Assembly: GCF_027744825.2 (NCBI RefSeq)
Contig: NC_071347.1
Location: 13,267,501 to 13,331,500 of the forward strand
Origin: Synchiropus splendidus
Taxonomy: Eukaryota > Chordata > Actinopteri > Syngnathiformes > Callionymidae
DNA length: 64,000 nucleotides
Direction: 5' to 3'
In this document: in pieces, positions 61,710-64,000 of the stretch
How the letters are laid out: the number at the start of each line of letters is the position of its first letter
Position numbering within the stretch: position 1 is the first letter of the stretch
Position numbers and translations under genes: made by a program
The notes under the pieces: model-generated
The model's input: the letters and a program-made list of their open reading frames with translations, nothing else
Told to the model about the DNA's origin: nothing
Database searches by the model: none

Positions 61710-64000
61710 CTGCAAACAGCAAAGGGACAAAATTTTAGATAAGGAAAAATCAGTTGCATTCACACAGTCAAGAGTGGATAAATCCAGTGAGTTACGATAG
61801 CTCAAAAAAAAAAGGAAATGTAAACAAGGTTTTGTGGTTGACGTCTCTCTGGGTGTATTTTTGGACAGCACAAGTCGACATGTCTTCAGCACGGTGAGGG
61901 ATCAAGTGTGAGAACTACATGATCACGCAGCTAATTTGCAGCAGTATTCTTCAACGTGTTTAGAATGGCAGCAGTGAGCTGCAGCTGTTAGGAAATGACA
62001 ACGCTGGCAACATTTAAAGGGCATTAATCACTAACAATTTTTCAGATCAGAATTCTCAGTTGCTATATGCTCTGGTTTTTTCAAACTTACTCACATGAAT
62101 GAGACATTCAGTGGATTCAATTGTGCAGATGGAGTTTTCTAGTTTTCCTACTCCTCTGTGGGTTTGATGACTTTTGAATTTTTCACACAGGGACTGAAGC
62201 CCATAACTCATGACGGAGCAACAGCACGACATGTTAGGTCTGCAGCAGTAAACAACAATGACACGAAAATGTGTTTGGATCCTGTGACTCAAGGCTTCGA
62301 GGACAGCAACGACTGAATGGTGAAAAAACAGCAACAACAAGTCTCAACAAAGTCTCCCTAAAGAGCAAGAAAACAAAGCGTAACCCACAGTTTCTGCAAG
62401 CTGCTGTTGTGTAGCTGCTGGAACCGAGCCCAGCCCGATACATAATTCAACACATGCCACTGTATGTTTGCCAACAAATGTAAGAAAAGCACTCATCTGG
62501 AACAAACACAAAGATCATACAGAAAGACAAATAAATCTTCTAATATATTTCTGCACTTGGATAAAAAGCAATTTTTATAGCTGAAATTTAGCTCCTGCCT
62601 TATGATAAAAGCTCATGGTTCTGAAGTTTTTTTCTCATTATTTTTTTTTTTAACCAAACCAAAACCATTTTATTATTCAGGTATGTGAGGAGGTTGGTTT
62701 ATACAAACCCATGAGATTAAGTTTTCCTCTACAATATTTGAATTTAATACACCCACTACGTCAATTTTGTGACATACATCCAGGAGTCATACATTAAAAA
62801 ATCCCACAAAAAACACCCACAAAACAGCAAAACCTGGCTTTTAACGAGAACATTCTGCCATCACATTTTAGAACTTTTTTTTTTTTTTTAAACAGAACTG
62901 TTGACATATGTCAGAGAGTCCACTCCAGCAGGTGGTACCATTCATGTGTTCCAGTTTAAAGACTCTGAACCCGAGAGTCATGCGAGACATCCGCACTGCT
63001 CAACCTTTACACGACATATATCAAGATTCACATATTCATCAACTTTAATGAGCGAGAAATATCAGCGAGCCTGAGCAACGTGCCGTATTTAGACCAAATG
63101 AGTGTGAGGACGCTGCTGTGGGGAGCAGCTGAGTGGCGTTATTGGACGCAATACGGGCTGTTTGGGTCAGTACACACGTCATTCACCAAGAGGAGGTGCT
63201 GGCCCTCCATGACCTGTAACACTATCCACTCCCAGAGCAGCACTTCAAATGCCTGGTCATGTCACGGGACCATTTTAGTCGCTGGCAACCGTGCATTGAG
63301 GAATGCGGTCGTACAGTACTCGGTCTACACATAGTAAACTGGTCAACTGTTTCATATTCATATAATTCCATACTAGTATTAATATAAATAAATATGACTT
63401 AGTCAAGAGTTTTACTGAAGTTGGTCTGTCTGCAGCAAGTGACATCAAACAGGAAAAGAAAAAGATCATCATCATTTTTTCACAAGTCGTACAGTCATTG
63501 ACTTCAACACAAGAAGTAAGGTGAGACAACTGGAAAGAACAGTCCAACCAGGCGAAGTTGCAGCATTTTCTTTCGCATTTTATAGATAAATGAGAATGGA
63601 AATGAGTGCAAAAGCACTGGATGACCCCTGGAGGGATGGATGTCGACAAGGTTGGAAAGCTCTGCTTAAAAATACAGAGCTACTATCTAGGGCACCGCTG
63701 CCAGATACAACACCTCCTGCACGCTAAGCTGCTCAGAATGAAACACAGCACAATAAAAACAACGGCACCCGGACACTATAAACCCACAGCCAACGACAAA
63801 GTGGCAACTATTTGGCAAGTGAGAGAGTGTAACAAAATATCAGAGCAATTCTCTGTGTTGACAAAGTGAAGCTGACAACAGATGTGACATGCGGGGAAGT
63901 ATTTGAAACGATTCTCCACAGCTATTCGGAAACACTTAAATCCCAAATATAGTAGAGAGATCTGATGTAAGTATTTGTTCAGTAAAACACACAAAATATA
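61710..64000 (-). other. abcc8: abcc8 intron continuing past the window
   Basis: I looked for the NBD1 Walker A exon (VGCGKSS-type sequence) on the minus strand and did not find it, so this 2.3-kb stretch is taken as intron. It is AT-rich with A and T runs (for example 62640-62651 and 62877-62889). Open frames on both strands are short and unfamiliar. A host or antisense gene 3'UTR cannot be excluded. Confidence 0.5.

Overview
This window looks like vertebrate nuclear DNA, most likely from a teleost fish. The genes are split by GT-AG introns, several of them very short (61-106 bp). There are CA/TG microsatellites, a decayed Tc1-like transposon, a hAT-like element and other terminal-inverted-repeat elements. 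I cannot name the species. Exon boundaries come from splice consensus, reading frame and protein-family resemblance read by eye; no alignment or search was run.

Layout: positions 1-12261 hold no gene I can support. A dead Tc1-like element sits at 12262-12794. The mob2 gene (MOB kinase activator 2, plus strand) occupies about 13.6-41.4 kb. Its shared coding exons are at 35732-35892, 37460-37553, 39517-39641 and 39905-40230. At least two alternative first coding exons feed them (13598-13635 and 29434-29465), each in a promoter-like GC-rich block. Two more candidates (15521-15555 and 16486-16523) are weaker. Six perfect palindromic CRE sites lie between 11.2 and 29.2 kb, and three of them are at these candidate promoters.

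From 42.7 kb to the right edge everything recognised is on the minus strand. The single-exon kcnj11 gene (Kir6.2, pore of the ATP-sensitive potassium channel) is at 42753-43919. Just upstream of it in transcription order is the 3' half of abcc8 (SUR1, the regulatory subunit), with 22 exons from 61709 down to the stop at 45039. These cover NBD1 from the Q-loop region, the second transmembrane domain and NBD2. The 5' half of abcc8 lies beyond position 64000. Pore and regulator of one octameric channel are thus about 1.1 kb apart, an arrangement also known in mammals. mob2 and kcnj11 are tail-to-tail.

The abcc8 introns carry most of the repeats: a higher-order tetranucleotide array, an (AT)n run, two neighbouring copies of one TIR element, a 0.9-kb TIR element, a foldback element and a tRNA-like SINE fragment. 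I found no clearly unprecedented system. The observations most worth testing are the multiple mob2 first exons (including a possible lipidated N-terminus), the CRE cluster, a 16-bp CLEAR/E-box palindrome upstream of kcnj11, and a stopless 105-bp intron in abcc8.
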